Of a stretch of DNA of 64,000 nt, positions 11,401 through 24,653 are shown piece after piece. The position numbers were made by a program, and so were the translations under genes. The notes beneath the pieces were generated by a model that worked only from the letters and a program-made list of their open reading frames with translations, made no database searches and had not been told where the DNA came from. This DNA comes from Cygnus atratus (taxonomy: Eukaryota > Chordata > Aves > Anseriformes > Anatidae): assembly GCF_013377495.2 (NCBI RefSeq), contig NC_066366.1:8963501-9027500 (forward strand). Direction: 5' to 3'. Numbering within the stretch: position 1 is the stretch's first letter; every line of letters begins with the position of its first letter.

Positions 11401-14179
11401 TTTTCCTCTTATAACTTCATTTTGGGCTCTGGTCTAAGCTCAATCCCATGTGTACTGTTGTTTTACAGGTATATCTTTCAAGTAGAGACAAGGTCTTAAA
11501 GTCACTAACAAAGAAACAGGGTGAGGTGGTTGACTCATGCAGGCAAAATCTCGCATCTTATCTAATCCTGCCTGGAGTGTGTTGCTAAGGTCTCCAGTGG
11601 CGCTGCACACATCCTGCTGGGCAGGGGCCTGGGAGGGTCCGTGAGTGCTCAGTAAATCCTGCTTCACTTTTGAGTATTGGATGGACAGCTGAACTGAAAT
11701 GAAATTCCAGTTCATTGTGAGGTCAGTTGGACTTTATTGAAAAATGTAGTAGGCAAACAAATGTGCTTGGTGACTTAGAACAGACTTGAACATACTTTTT
11801 GCCTTAAGCCTGATAACAAGCCTTGGTCTCTGCAAGTTAATAACAGCTTCTGCAGCCAGAGATTCAGATACTTGGAGGATATTCTCATAGGGAGGGAACA
11901 TGCACACTTGAGAAACAAACAAAAAAACATTCACGAGCCTCTATTCTGTTGCTGAAGTCTAGCAAGGTGAATGGCAACTAGGATGGTGAGATCATTTGCT
12001 AGAATGATTTCCAATGAATGACGCAATGTTCAGCAGTATCAGTTCTTACTCATCTGTGTAGTTATTGAATCTTTTCCAGGGTAGCGAGTGGCACCATCCT
12101 CCCAGGGGTATATGATGGCTAGCGTGGGACCAGGAGCTTGGAAAGAGCTGAGGTGTCTCTAGCAAGCTGTGTTCAAAGCCTTTGTGCCCAATTCCCCTGG
12201 GCCTCAGTGCAGCTGCCCTGACCACCACCAGCCACGCTGCCATCCCGTGGGTCATATGTGTACCAGTGTATAGTGACAAGTGGAGCTGAGCTTTCTTCAG
12301 TGTAATTCAGGAAGTCCGTGCTAGTCCAACTCCATCCCAGTTAGCTCTAGTCATGGTCCTTTTTATTTGCAAGCTCCAAATGCACAATAAAAGGACCTGC
12401 AGTGCAGATTTGGAGTCTCCCTGGTCCTTTGCTCAGTGCTTTGTGTACTCAGCACAGCCCCTGCCCAGGGGCAGCAGTTGGCATCAGCGGGAGCTGGACA
12501 GTAGCACCGTGTACCCAAAGCTGCAGGGATGCCTATGGCCCAGCTCCTCTAGGTTTCCTGGTGCACTTGGTGTCTGACTGCCTTAAAAATGTCGGTCTGT
12601 GATCTTGTGGTGAACGCATGCTGGAAATACCCATGAGGAAATCAATAACGTATTTCAGACATGATTTGTAATTAGTGTAGTGTAAAAACTGAAGAAAAAA
12701 AAATTAGTCTGTATTAAATAGCTCCAGAAATGTCCACCATGAAAGGGACAGAGGTTCTGCAGGCATACACAGTGACTGTTTTTATTGTGAACACACAAAA
12801 GGACACCCTCTCCAGTCTTCTCAGACTAAACTTGTCATACTTTATAGTTTCTGCGAGCATGATTTTATAACAACTATATTCTTTTAGAGTAGGTTTTGGG
12901 AATGCAGTATATTTAGAAATTAAAATGTATATATGGCTGTCTATACTGGGAAATATAAACAGAAACTGAGATGTTGTGTTCTGGTAACTGAAGCTATTAA
13001 ATATGTAACAGCACCCATTACAGTCACAACAGGTTATCCAGTTTTGATTTGGCCAGGCTATTGGTGCTAACCTGCAGCCCACACATCCCAGGCTCACAGC
13101 CCTGAGAAGGGTGGCTCTGTCTGCACCATGCAATTAACAGAGAACTGTAAATATAGGATTTGCCTACATTGTACCATCCACTGCAATGCAAGATTAATGA
13201 TAATGTGAACAGCAGTCTTAAACATAGCATATGCTGAAAACATCTCTCTTTGCAGACTATCTAGCAGGGGAATTTCATTGCATGGTTTCTTCAGCTTAAA
13301 ATCAGGTTGTCTTTACAGCTGATAATCAAACTTGCCAATTAAGAATAATAAATACATACGTTTAACATCATGCTAATTTCCTGAATAGCTGACATGACCT
13401 TCTCTGAAACCTTACAAGCCGGTTATGATTATAATGAACAACTGAGACTGGCTGATGTTGTATAGTCTATTTAGGGTTATTGTTATGTTCTAGTGGTTTT
13501 TTTGGATTTTTTTTAAACAAATTGTAGAGGCTGGAAGGAAACAGAGGGGTTCCTTTCTGTAATTGCTAACTGTTCTGTTCACAGTGCACCACGTTGGCAG
13601 TTGAGCAAGCTCCATAGGAACTAGATCTATTTTAAATAATAAGTCAACTGGAATTTGTTACTTAGGATTTGAAGTAAGAGATCCTATAAAAGAAAAATTG
13701 CTTAATGAGGTGGACAGCTGGGATAAGCAGCATGTAAGAAGGAGGGAGGGAACTGTAAATTGGGAAAGGTTTTCTTCTGTGACTTGAATGAGTCAAAAAA
13801 AAGTCATACTGTTGAGGAGAAAAAAGATGGAGTGCAATACTGAATACCAAAACGCACAAAGAACAATGTAGCCTGCTTAATATACACATATATATTGAGA
13901 TATACCTGATATATATGCCATCTTTCTGCTGTTCTCAGCATTGGAAAAACCTTGGCTGAACTTCTCTGGTGTTGCAGTTTGAGAGGACGTGGACCAGTTG
14001 GAAAGATTCAAAGGAGAAGTGTTGAGTATAATTATGGAGGTCTCAAATATGACCAAGGAGGTAAGAGCTAATCAAGTTGCATGGCTCAGCTTTTACAAGA
14101 GAAGCCTTTGGATAACACAGAGATAATCCTCAAGTATGCAGAAGGTAGAATCAAACTGTGTAAAGGACAGAAATAGTCT
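5401..14179. other. Intergenic, no gene recognised
   Basis: Non-coding by inspection. The longest open stretches, such as 9541-10083 on the plus strand (starting at TTG) and 7665-8159 in several frames, have no recognisable domain and overlap open frames on the opposite strand. Notable sequence: a tandem 11-base duplication at 5921-5942, and A runs at 10350-10361 and near 10995. The stretches 5500-5640 and 7690-7870 have the even, low-repeat look of conserved non-coding DNA, but this cannot be tested here. Confidence 0.55.
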
Positions 14180-14440
14180 TTCCTAAAAGCCCATGGTTTA
14201 TGTGATAGAAAGTTGTGATCTTACTGCTACAGGAAGAAAGATGCAGGTTAAACAATGGGGAAAAGCTTTCTAACAGGATAATAAAATATTGGAGTTTCCG
14301 TCTTTGGAGGTCTTTAAAAACACGTTAGACAAACATCTGTCATGAATGATATAGGTATAGATAATCCTGCCTGGGGCAGGGGGATAAGCCAGATGACTTC
14401 ATGAGGTATTTTCTTTCCCTGTTTTTCGTGATTCCACATT
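14180..14440 (+). mobile_element. CR1 LINE 3'-end fragment, sense, old
   Basis: On the plus strand, 14297-14330 ('ctttggaggtctttaaaaac') is the decayed segment coding 'SLEVFK' of CR1 ORF2. It is followed by 'gttagacaaacatctgtc', 'atgatataggtatag' and a tail ending 'gtgattcca' near 14435, which is the CR1 3' end pattern. The 5' limit is set where the similarity fades, around 14180-14225. Confidence 0.65.
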
Positions 14441-17375
14441 GAGGCTACCCTCACTTATGCATGTTTGGATCTGATCCATTAGTCTAGCCTGATATTCACA
14501 TTCCAGGATGGGATTTTAAAAAGAGCTTTGAAAAAATCTGGTGGGATTTGGATGCCTACTTCCCTTTGACTACTTTTAAGAGTCCTAGCCTGTAAAAGTA
14601 TTCTTCATCCAGACAAAGACAGATAATTTTCTGTATGTTGATATTTAAATCCTCTGACTAAATCTGTGTTTCCCTGAAACGTTTCTGCCTGCTCCAACAT
14701 GCCCTTCTACATTAAATTGCTATTTTTCCAGATGAATCATACTGAGAACATCCAGCATATCAAGCTGGATATAAAAATGTGCAGTCAGAAATGTGAGCTA
14801 ATCAACACCAGCTTTTGTATTTCTTCGTTAAATACAAAAGGGACCATTTCCAGATCTCGCCACTGGCTCTGGGTAACCCAAATATCTCAGTGAACAATAA
14901 ACTGACCCAACCAGCAGACAGCCCCATGGGAAGCAGAGGTTTGGCAAAGACTGATCTTGCATGGAAATGAAGCAGAACATACTTAAAATGAATAAAGTAA
15001 ACAACATTGTGAAATTCTGTTGATTCTTTCTTAGAAGCTGTGTATAGTGTCTGTCCTTTCTGCTTCCTCTGTGTTTTCTATTCGCTACACCTTTAGACTT
15101 CAGTGTTGGCTACCTCAGCTGGTTTTCTGGTGCTGTTTTATGTCCAGCAGTACTTGTCTTCCACTCCGTTTTTCCACTGATGTCTCTGCAGAGTCTTTCA
15201 TGAATCTTTCCTTTCATTTTACATCCTGAACAAGGAGCAAGGTACATTGCAGATAGGAAGTCAAGCAACTACACTTGTGTGTGAGCCAAAAAACTCCAGA
15301 ATTGAAAGGTACCTGCCCTCTGACCGTTGAGGGAATAGGGCATTAACCCAGGAGCCAGTGCTGCTTCTTGCTCTAAGAGGCTTAAAGTCACGTTACTTAG
15401 AAGTGTACTTGCTACTCAAGGCACAGGGAAGGAGTAGACTTGCTGCTGAAGTCTTCTGAGACTGGGTTGCCCTTTACGGAGGGCATGCCTGGAGCAGGAG
15501 AGGAAGGTGGTACAAGCACAGTCTGCTGTCCCTGCAAGGGAAGGATTTCAAGGGAGGAGGGTACTTGCTTGCAACAGAACCATTGAAGTACCCTCTGGGG
15601 AGAACAGCTGAATCCTTTCAGGCCACAGAGGGCCAATAATGTTGGTTTTCCACAACCTAAAGGACTGTGAGAGTTATTAGCCCATTTTATGAAAGCAACA
15701 TTAAAAAAAAAAATTAGTCTCATACAGATGATAGGATCTTCAGTGCAGAAAGCTGTTCCATGTTTGTGATGATCTGGGTCTCACAGCTGCATGGTTTACA
15801 ACTCTCAGCCTGGGAAAGATTATTTCAGGGACATTGGCATTTCCTGCTTGCTAGTTGAGTGCCCTCCACATGCCCCCTTGCCCTGTTTCATGGGCTGGCT
15901 GTCAGGAATTTAATTGCAGCTTGCTCTCCCTGGATTGACTGGATAAACGAACTTTGGAGAATGCCTTAAGACTGCGTAGCCCTAAGAAGTAGGTGAGCTT
16001 TGCTAAGATCTGCCCTACAGATGTCCCTCTGTGAATTTGTGCCCAAATTGTCACTTTCAGGGCTGTTTGCAAATCTGTAAGGCTGGTTTGCTTGCTTTTA
16101 TCCCTAGCTTTCCAGACCTCTCTCTGTTGTAAATGCTTCCCTTTCCTCTTTTATCATGCTATATTCCTTGCAACAGCTTCCCTCTTCCTTATCAGTTATT
16201 ATTCCAGCCTGTTAAAGTCCCCTTTTTCCTGTTAGTGATTTTTTATATATTCCCCTGTGGGGTGTGCTGGGAACACACAATTTCAAGCTCAGAGATTCAC
16301 TCCTCAGCACCCATACAGCATTTAGGGACCCCATGTCTTGTCCTCTCCACATGGGACACATGGGCAGTGAGTGCCTCTATCACTCTTCCAGGGCTCAGGA
16401 CAAGGCAGTCCTCCATCCCTTGCCTGTGGATTCCTTCAGACCAGGTGGCCGGGGACATCTGTGCTTGCTGTTTGCTCGCTTGGTTTTTCCTCAAGCCTCG
16501 GCATGGGCTCGGCAGCACAGGCAGCTCCTGTGGAGGTGTGTAGGCGTGTTGGTGTCTGTGACTAAGTGTCAGGCCCTGTTAGACTGCAGTGGGGCAGGCA
16601 GATATAACTGCCTGACCACACCTGGTCTCCTTAAACACAAGGATTGCCCTGTGAGCCTGGCCTGCTGCCCATCAACTACATATGAAAACCCCACTGGCTG
16701 TTTTGGGCTATTGAGTGATGCTTTGAACCGTGACCACGGAGGACTTGCCTCGGTCCTACTTCCTGACAGTTCTTGCTCCAGCTTGTCCTACACCTATAGC
16801 ACAAGATCCCTCGTTTCAGACAGCACTCCTGTCTTCCATCACCCTCCTGCCCTTCCTTCAGCCCTAGCCTGGTCTAATCTTAACACAGTCAGATGCTGTA
16901 CAGGGCACCCAGCTGCCTACGGCATGGCTAAGCTCTCCTGATGTTCTGTAAGGAGACCATCAATTTGAGGAGTGAACTTGTATGCCAGAAAATCCTTTGG
17001 TGTGTGCTCCTTCTGTGCCAGCTCTGCAGAGACAGAGCCCGCTGGGGGCTGTGACCATCCTCATCCTTGAAGCACTCAGTATTGACATCAGTGGCATGAC
17101 CTAAGATAAAGTTGGTATGAAAAATATTTGTCTGTCTTTTCAAATTCAGCGTGTTTGGCCTGTTTTTCATTACAGCTGCAGTGCATGGCATTGGCACAGC
17201 CAGTCCTGCCTATCTGGGAGAGGGAGGAGCCTCTGCCAGCACCCCAAAAGCAGCTGCCATGCCACCAGTGCTCCTGCCTGCAAGCAGGAGACCCAGGTCT
17301 CATCCCTTAGCCTCAGGTCTCGTGAATGAAATGTCTGTTTAAACTGATACTAAAAATTTTATTGTCTTTTCAGGA

Positions 17376-17438
17376 TTTTTTTTTTACCTCTTTAAATAAG
17401 TCTCTTTCTTTTTTTTTTTTTCTTCTTTTTTTTTTTTT
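17376..17438. repeat. T-rich homopolymer tract
   Basis: Three long T runs separated by a few bases. It is low-complexity sequence, and no attached retroposon body was recognised. Confidence 0.85.
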
Positions 17439-20400
17439 AATTTAAATTCATTCAAAACAACATTTTCAAAATGAAATGTCCTGACTTTTCAGGACAGAAT
17501 GTTCTGGTTTCCCTGGTGAAATTATTTCTCAAATATTATCATATTTATGAAGGATCTTGCTCATTCAAAACCTGCTGTTAAATATCCTTCTTTCTGAACA
17601 CTTCTGTGTGCCCCTTCTGAACACTTCAGCAATATAGAGGGAAACAGACTGGGGCAGACGAGGTCAAGATTTGAGTTTGGGTGGATTTTGGTATATTGAC
17701 TTATGTGGATGTTTGCCTGAATCAGTCTGTAAGCAATTCAAGACTGCATTTGTCTTTGTGAAGTATAGTGTGTCTTCATCTGCTTCTTGACCCACAGTCT
17801 GTCAGAATATAGCTCCATTTTTCTTTGTGTGTCTTCAGCCCTACTGTATTTTCCATTTCATCTCCTTTAGTAGTGTGACTAAGCACCTCTTGAGGGTTGC
17901 TCTGTGATACGGTCAGTTCATTTGAGTTGATAATTTCTGGGAGTTATATAGCTGGACTTGTGTTTTTAAATTTCCCTTTACCCCATATTTTTTTTCCTTT
18001 GGAATGGCTCGAGGAAATGCACACAAACTAAAATCTGCATGTGGTTTTACTTGGAAGGCTTAACGAGAGATGTTGACCTATGTGTTTCTAGCCTGTTTCT
18101 ACAACAAGAAAGTTATTTTGAATTCTGTACAAAGCTTCCCTTATATATGCAAAAATTAAGATATTGGGCAATTACTTTTTTCAGCTAGAAAACAATACGT
18201 TCTGAGCAGTTCCAGAACATCACACTTAAAACTTTTTTTCTTTCTGCTATGCAGATCCTCTTTTTATGAAAGAATGACCTTGGTGATCATTTTTCATGTT
18301 CCTGAGGTGTCTTCGCTCCCAGAAGCTGTCCACTTATTTCCTTCTGGGCTTTCAAGGCACATTAAAAAACATCTGTTATTGCACCAACTGATGCAGCCTT
18401 TATTATTTTTGCTACAATTGAACTTTGCAAAATTGCCATGCTGGATTTTATGGGCAGTTTCTGGGTTAAAGTGCAAGCCAGACTACAAGGAAAAAGAAGA
18501 AGCCCCAACTGCAGGCAGGCAACTGCTGTAAGTAGGCCTCTGTTGCCTCAGCGTGGGCTGGGCAGTTCAGGCTGGGCTTAACTTTGATCTTGGGCTCTCG
18601 TGGTTGCTTGACTTTACTCATATGCTGATCTCAATGGGATTACATGTGATTTTAAACAGGATGAGTGTTTGCTGTGTTGCAGCTTTGGACTATACCCAGT
18701 GCTGGAGAGCACACAGACAATATTGTGGTGGGCAGCTGGAGTCACCACTCTGAGGCACGCTACTCAATGGACCCGGAGGAGCATCTGTTAACAGTAAATA
18801 GTTTAGCTGGGAATAAAATAAAGTTAAGCACAAAAGTCTAGTGTCTCATCTCTTCTGTGTATGTAGGACCACTTGCTTCCAATTAAACCTGTGCTCTCTA
18901 CACAGCTGCAGCTTCTAATGAAAATCCACTGGAGCACCTGGTGCTAATGCCCTCATGTGCATGTCTGGCTCGGGCAGCGGCCTGCCTGTAGCTGTCAGTG
19001 CTGTTGCTGCTGGGGAGGTCACAGCCTTCCTTTCATCAGAAAGTAAGTCCAGTTTCCTTATCTGTATCTGTAAGGGTGGGAGTTTTAAATAATTGCTCTA
19101 TGTGTTTCCTAATTGATCAGGTTTGTGGTATACTGTGGATGTGAACAAAAACTTGCTGACTGGTTTTGGTTTGGGGCCTGCAAACCTGATGCAGTGAATG
19201 ACGCTTGAGAGCTTGTCTGTTCCTGATCAAGTTACTGGAGAAAGACCCTGGCTGTTTAAAGTCAGCATTAAATGCTTGTTGTCCTCAGTGAATTGAGAAA
19301 GTTTGTGCATGAAAGGGTTTTCCAGGTGGTTTGGAGCCTCCAGGAGTGTTTTTAGTTAGCGTAAAGCAGAGCTGGATTTTAACATAGGCTGCTGTGAGGT
19401 AAAGAAGGAGATTAGATTGAGCAACGTGTGAAATGTGGTTTATTTATTCTCTCAGAAATGACTCAAAACAGTGGTTTGTGGTTTGGATGTGAGATGTGAG
19501 GAGGTTATCTGGCTGACCTGAGATCACGCAGGCTATCTGCAGTAGGACTAGAAAGCAATTCTCTATCTTCCAGTGCAGTGCTGCAGCCGCTGACGTATGA
19601 AAAAACAGTGAACCCTTAAGTGACCTTCATTACAAAACCAAACTCTTAGGTACGTTTCTTCTTTTTCTGAGTTGTTGTAGGCCACTGTCAATCACCACAT
19701 TCAGGCAGTATTCAATGTCTCTTAAACCATGATTTGTTAAGGTGGTATTAATTAATCCAATAGCTACAACAAACTTCTGCTGAAACTAGTAAATGCTTTC
19801 CTTCCTTTTCAAATGAAAGCTAATGCAGGTCATGAGACTGTGGTAACAATCTGAGGGGCTGTGGCTTAACCATGAAAGTGTTACATCTGTACTACCTCCT
19901 CCTTATTCTGGTTATTCCTTTTTGCATGAGTCACTGGTAGGCAGGTGAGCTTCCAAAATGAACTCAGATTGCAGGACCGGTTTGTGGGCATGCGCAGACC
20001 TGGATGTAGTAGGTAATGTCATGCTGGAATTGCTGAGGAGGTACGCAGCAAGGCTGGTGGAAAGGAAACTAACACAAGTGAGAGAGAGTGGGAAATACTC
20101 AGCTGAGCCAAAGAACTGCATGTCTGATGCAAAATCAGATTTCTTCCATCTTTCAAGTGAATTTTTGGGGTAACAATCAGAAATTTGGCTAAACACTGTG
20201 ATGTACTGTGTTGGTGATTTCACCTTTGTACTGTATTTTTTATTTATTTATTTTTAACTGGGAGATGCAGCACCCTGAAATATGATTTCCAATTTTTTTT
20301 TTACCCCATAGGAGTTCATACAGTCAAAAAAATCATTTAATTTTGAATGCTTATTAATGCCAAAGCAGACCTTTAAATCTCAAGTACAAATGGTATCAAA

Positions 20401-23400
20401 GTAAGCATATTCAACAAGAACTTTACCAGATTTTTTCCTAAGTGTTCCTAAAAGCCTAAAGCCAAAAGAGAGGCCCCTGTAACTTCACTATAGCAGCCTG
20501 ACAAGGATGCAACCACGTCAGGAGCCAACTGAGGTGTGAGCCCTGATACGGTCTGTAATTTATTTATCAGATTCTGCTTTCCTTCATTAACTTCTGACCT
20601 CTGAACTGTGTGGGTTGCAAGTCCTACTGAGACATGGCAGCATTGTTTGATGACAGAAGAAAGCACAAGGGATGTTAAAAACCAAACTCTCAGTTGTCAC
20701 CATCTTATTTTCCAAAGGTGTGTGATGATGGTCAAGGGGCAGGTGTTGAAAACACCGTAAGGAATTTTTTCCAAAGAAAAGCTAAGCATGAAAATAAGGG
20801 GGATGTGTCTGAAGATCAGTTTTGCTTGGCATACATTAGCACTGTGTTCTTAGGATGGAAATTGGAAATGATACTCCATTGGTCTATGTATCTGAGGAAA
20901 TAAAAGGTTCACTACTTTCTGACCTATGCTTTTGGTAAGAAGTGGTTTTTTGTGTGTGCGAATTCAGATTTTTTTTTTGTTAGTGAATGCTGTGTTAAAA
21001 TACACATAAAATTGCTGTTATGGCAAACCTGGAAAGTAGTAATATTTTGCTCACAATTCTCGGTTGTTCCACAGGCATATCTTTGTAGGTTTGTAGCTTT
21101 CTCTCACCTTGTTGTCAAGCTTTGTAAATAGTTTACAGCAAACACAAAAGCAGAGAAAATTGGAAGAGCAGATTAAACCCCAGAAGCTGCATTTAAAACT
21201 CAAGAAAGTTAAGAGGAGGGTTGTCTGTGTCTGGCCCAGTATATGTGAGGGTTTTGATCTTCCAGTATGGTGCTTACCCTATGTCAGGAACGAATAGCAT
21301 GCGGTCTTCACTATGCATTTAGCCTCTTCCATGCACAGGAATAAGAGTCCAAGTACCTTGTACCTTCTTATCTTCTGTATTTGTCCCTTCACTTGTCACT
21401 GTGTCAGTTGTCAGCACTGCTGGTCTGGCTTATGTTTTAGATGAACTCTTGACCTTTGACTTACTTGATGTATCTGCAAATAGGATGCTTTGGAGGGTTT
21501 CAAATATTTGGGAACTGAAACAAGAAACATTTAGGGACCAAATTTCTTTAATGCTATATGAAATTGAATAGAAATATGTATTTAAGCTTTAGCGCTTGGA
21601 CAAACATGCCCAAGAAACTTGGGATGAAGATTTCATGGGAATTAACTGGTGAAATTGTGTAGATCATTCTCTAGCACTGAGTTTTAACTGGGTTTTTGTC
21701 TGGGTATGGATTGTTAGCTCCCTTGATTCAGAAGCGAGCGTGTATCATTCATTGCCTTTCAGGCGTAACAGACCAGATGGGCAGCTCTAAGGTACCGCAT
21801 TCTCCTTCAGCTCAGAACAAATCTGGTTCTTCAGTTCCTAACTAGTACATTTTAGGTGAAGATTTTCTTATTTTTGTTCCAGATTGCTCAGCCAAATTCT
21901 TGTATTAGGTCCAGTTCCTGTTTTTAAGTGGATTGTGTTCCATTCAGCATGCCAGTTTCTAGGACTGTTTTTGTAAAGAAATGCTTAAAAAGATATTTCT
22001 AACTATTTTAAGGGTACAGCATTCAGGTTATACAGCGTTCAGGTCAGCTTAGGCTATTGTAGCATTGATAGTTGTCATTCAGGGCTGTAAAACATATTTT
22101 AAACATTTTTATGTGGTACAATGTACAGTAAGTAATGTGCATTTAGAAGACAGAGGAAATAAGCTTGCTATGCTTGTATCAGGGACAGGCACACTGCAAG
22201 TGTTTGTTCCTCCTTGGATGCACTGAAGCATTTAGAGGTAAAATGATCTAGGTAACTGCTAGACAAACTTTTTTTTCCACCATGTCTCACCACTGTACGT
22301 ATATGTGAGCGAAAATAAAAATAATAAAGTATTACTAATAGGTAGTCTCTTAAAAATACTTTCTGATACTGATTAAAAGGGAAATATTTATTATTGACAT
22401 ACCCGGGTCTCCCCATCATCACATCTAACTCTTTTGAAATGATGGAGCATTAGTGCTGCTGCATGATGAGAAAGGAAATAGTTGTGTTTTGGAAGGATAC
22501 AGGCTGGATGGGAGAACAGCAAAATTTATTTGTTATAAGATGCTTTAAAAACCAAATTCTCAGTGATACCAGTAGGTGACGTCTTCCTTTCTGGGTATGG
22601 CAAAATGAAATGTGCCAATTTTTTTTTCTGCTTTGCTTGTGTGAAAACGAACATTAAAAAGCGCAGTACGTTTGCATTTCTCTTCGTTCTGTGCAGTGAA
22701 TCATGGCAAGGGTACTGTTAACTAAGTTCAGTTGTCTGAAAATGCATTTCACATGTTTTTTAATGATTACTTCTAAAATCAAATGAAAGAAAGTAGTGCC
22801 AGGCATTTCAGACAGAAATCTGCATGCTGACTGCACTTGAATACTTTTGAGCACATCCTTTGACACTTTTTCATTTATCCAAATACTAAGACATTAGTAT
22901 TTGATCACACCATTATTGCGCCAAACACATGAAAAGTAACATATCTGCCAGCAAAGAACTTCAGTATATAAAATCTCCTTTTGAAAGCAATGCTGAAACT
23001 AAAGGTTTTTTAGATTCTAAGTTTTTTGCATGTTGCAATTATTTAGATCTAAAAAATCAAACTCAGAAAATAAACAAACTTACACCAAGTCTTTCAATGA
23101 ACCAAGGTTTATCAATGTTGAGAAAACTTGAGATACTTCATCTTGTTCAAAACCAAGGAAGAAAAACACGTTTGAATCTAGAGATTTATTTTTTTTATTT
23201 ATTTAGCCAAAGCATTTATTTGAATGCCCCAAGTATTCCCCCAAAACACTTCAGGGGAGAGCCAGTAAAATATTACTGCATCAGGGAAATTGGAGCTAAA
23301 ACACTGAGGCTGTTTTAGTGAACTTATTGCTGAAGATATATGGTTCTATTGTCCGTATGTTGCAGGCTAATTCCCAAGAAAGTTTTGATGGATTGTGAAG

Positions 23401-23559
23401 AAAGAACAAGTTATTGCAACTAAGTTCATTGGAATTCTGCTATATTACAACATTTGTTTGAAACTGTGTTTAGCTGACCAGGAACCATCATAAATTTTAA
23501 TAACGTTTAATTTAACTCGGTTATGTTTGTTGCTTCTTGGTCTATTTAATTTTCCAGGA

Positions 23560-23646
23560 GATAAGATAGATAGATAGAAAAATAATGTGTATGTGCTGTG
23601 CATCTATATATAGATATGTAGGTAAGTCTATATATACATACACATA
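23560..23646. repeat. GATA / TA microsatellite
   Basis: A short (GATA)n run at about 23560-23577 is followed by imperfect TA/CATA repeats up to about 23646. Confidence 0.8.
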
Positions 23647-24606
23647 ATTTGAACTTTGAGTTAGAGTTATGAGAAGAGTTCTCATAAGAAGTAATTAACA
23701 TGTGAAAGCTACCATATATAATTACTACCGCCCAGGTAGTAATAAATGGTATTGAAAGTTACTGGATGAGTCACTCTATGCTGTAGTAACCTCCCAGGTC
23801 AAGTTTTGTGCTGTGGTGACAAGCAGGTACCATGTATGCCATAAATACCTGTGCGGTGCATGCCGGTGCCCATACTGCAGGCTGCTCTCTCTTCTTCTAA
23901 TGGCAAAGTTAAAGACAGAAGTGGTTGTAGACATCGAGACTGTGCCCCAGATGTAGGCTTCGAGTTGTCTTTCTGAAGTGGACAATTTAGCTGCAGTCTG
24001 TGATAGGATTGACCCGATATAACTGTATTTTCCTTCTCATACTTTTCTGCCTACAACCAAGATAAAAGCTGAATAAAATCTTGCTGGTAAATAAGTAACG
24101 TGGTGAACTTGCGTACAGTTCACAGTGCATTTGTGGAGTGAGCACAGGCAGGGGAAGGGAATGCAAAAGCACACAGGATAAAGCATAAGCCACAGGTTTC
24201 TTTGCGCTAGCTCTTGTGCTTCATGCCTTCCGCTTCAGCACGGTGTTTTGCAAGCTGGAGCCCTTAGTTTTTAGGAAGACTGGAACTGAGCTAACTGCCC
24301 CATGGAGAGTTTTATATTCCCGAGCCTCCTCACCTGCACCCCAAATCCAGAGGGTACCACAAATCATCCTGTTGTCCCTCAGCCTGACTTGATTAAATGT
24401 TCCCCTCTACGCTTTCATGTGTTATTCTGCAGTGAAGGGATAAAAAGAGGGTTTGTGCTGGAATCCAAGTACAGTTTTTAAATTTTTTTCAGCAGTTGAA
24501 AGAATGAATGATTACAGCTTGTGAGCCCATTTGAGCCTTGATTAACTTTAAAAGCAACAACAGCAACAAAAACCACTATACAACATGTCAAGCAGGAAAG
24601 TTTTTT

Positions 24607-24653
24607 AAAAAAAAAAAAAAAAAACTTGCACACAATAATAATAATAATAATAA
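24607..24653 (+). repeat. A run followed by (AAT)n microsatellite
   Basis: An 18-base A run (24607-24624) is followed after nine bases by about 6.7 perfect AAT units (24634-24653). Confidence 0.9.

Noticed and set aside
16264..16941. Longest open frame of the window, 225 codons on the plus strand
   Set aside because: It starts at GTG, shows no domain, signal or repeat pattern, is overlapped by open frames on both strands, and lies in a moderately GC-rich patch where long chance frames are expected.
21109..21297. Lys/Gln/Glu-rich short frame that could be a coiled-coil exon of CCDC34
   Set aside because: The charged stretch is only about 25 residues, does not match the CCDC34 sequence I know, and lacks convincing splice sites around it.
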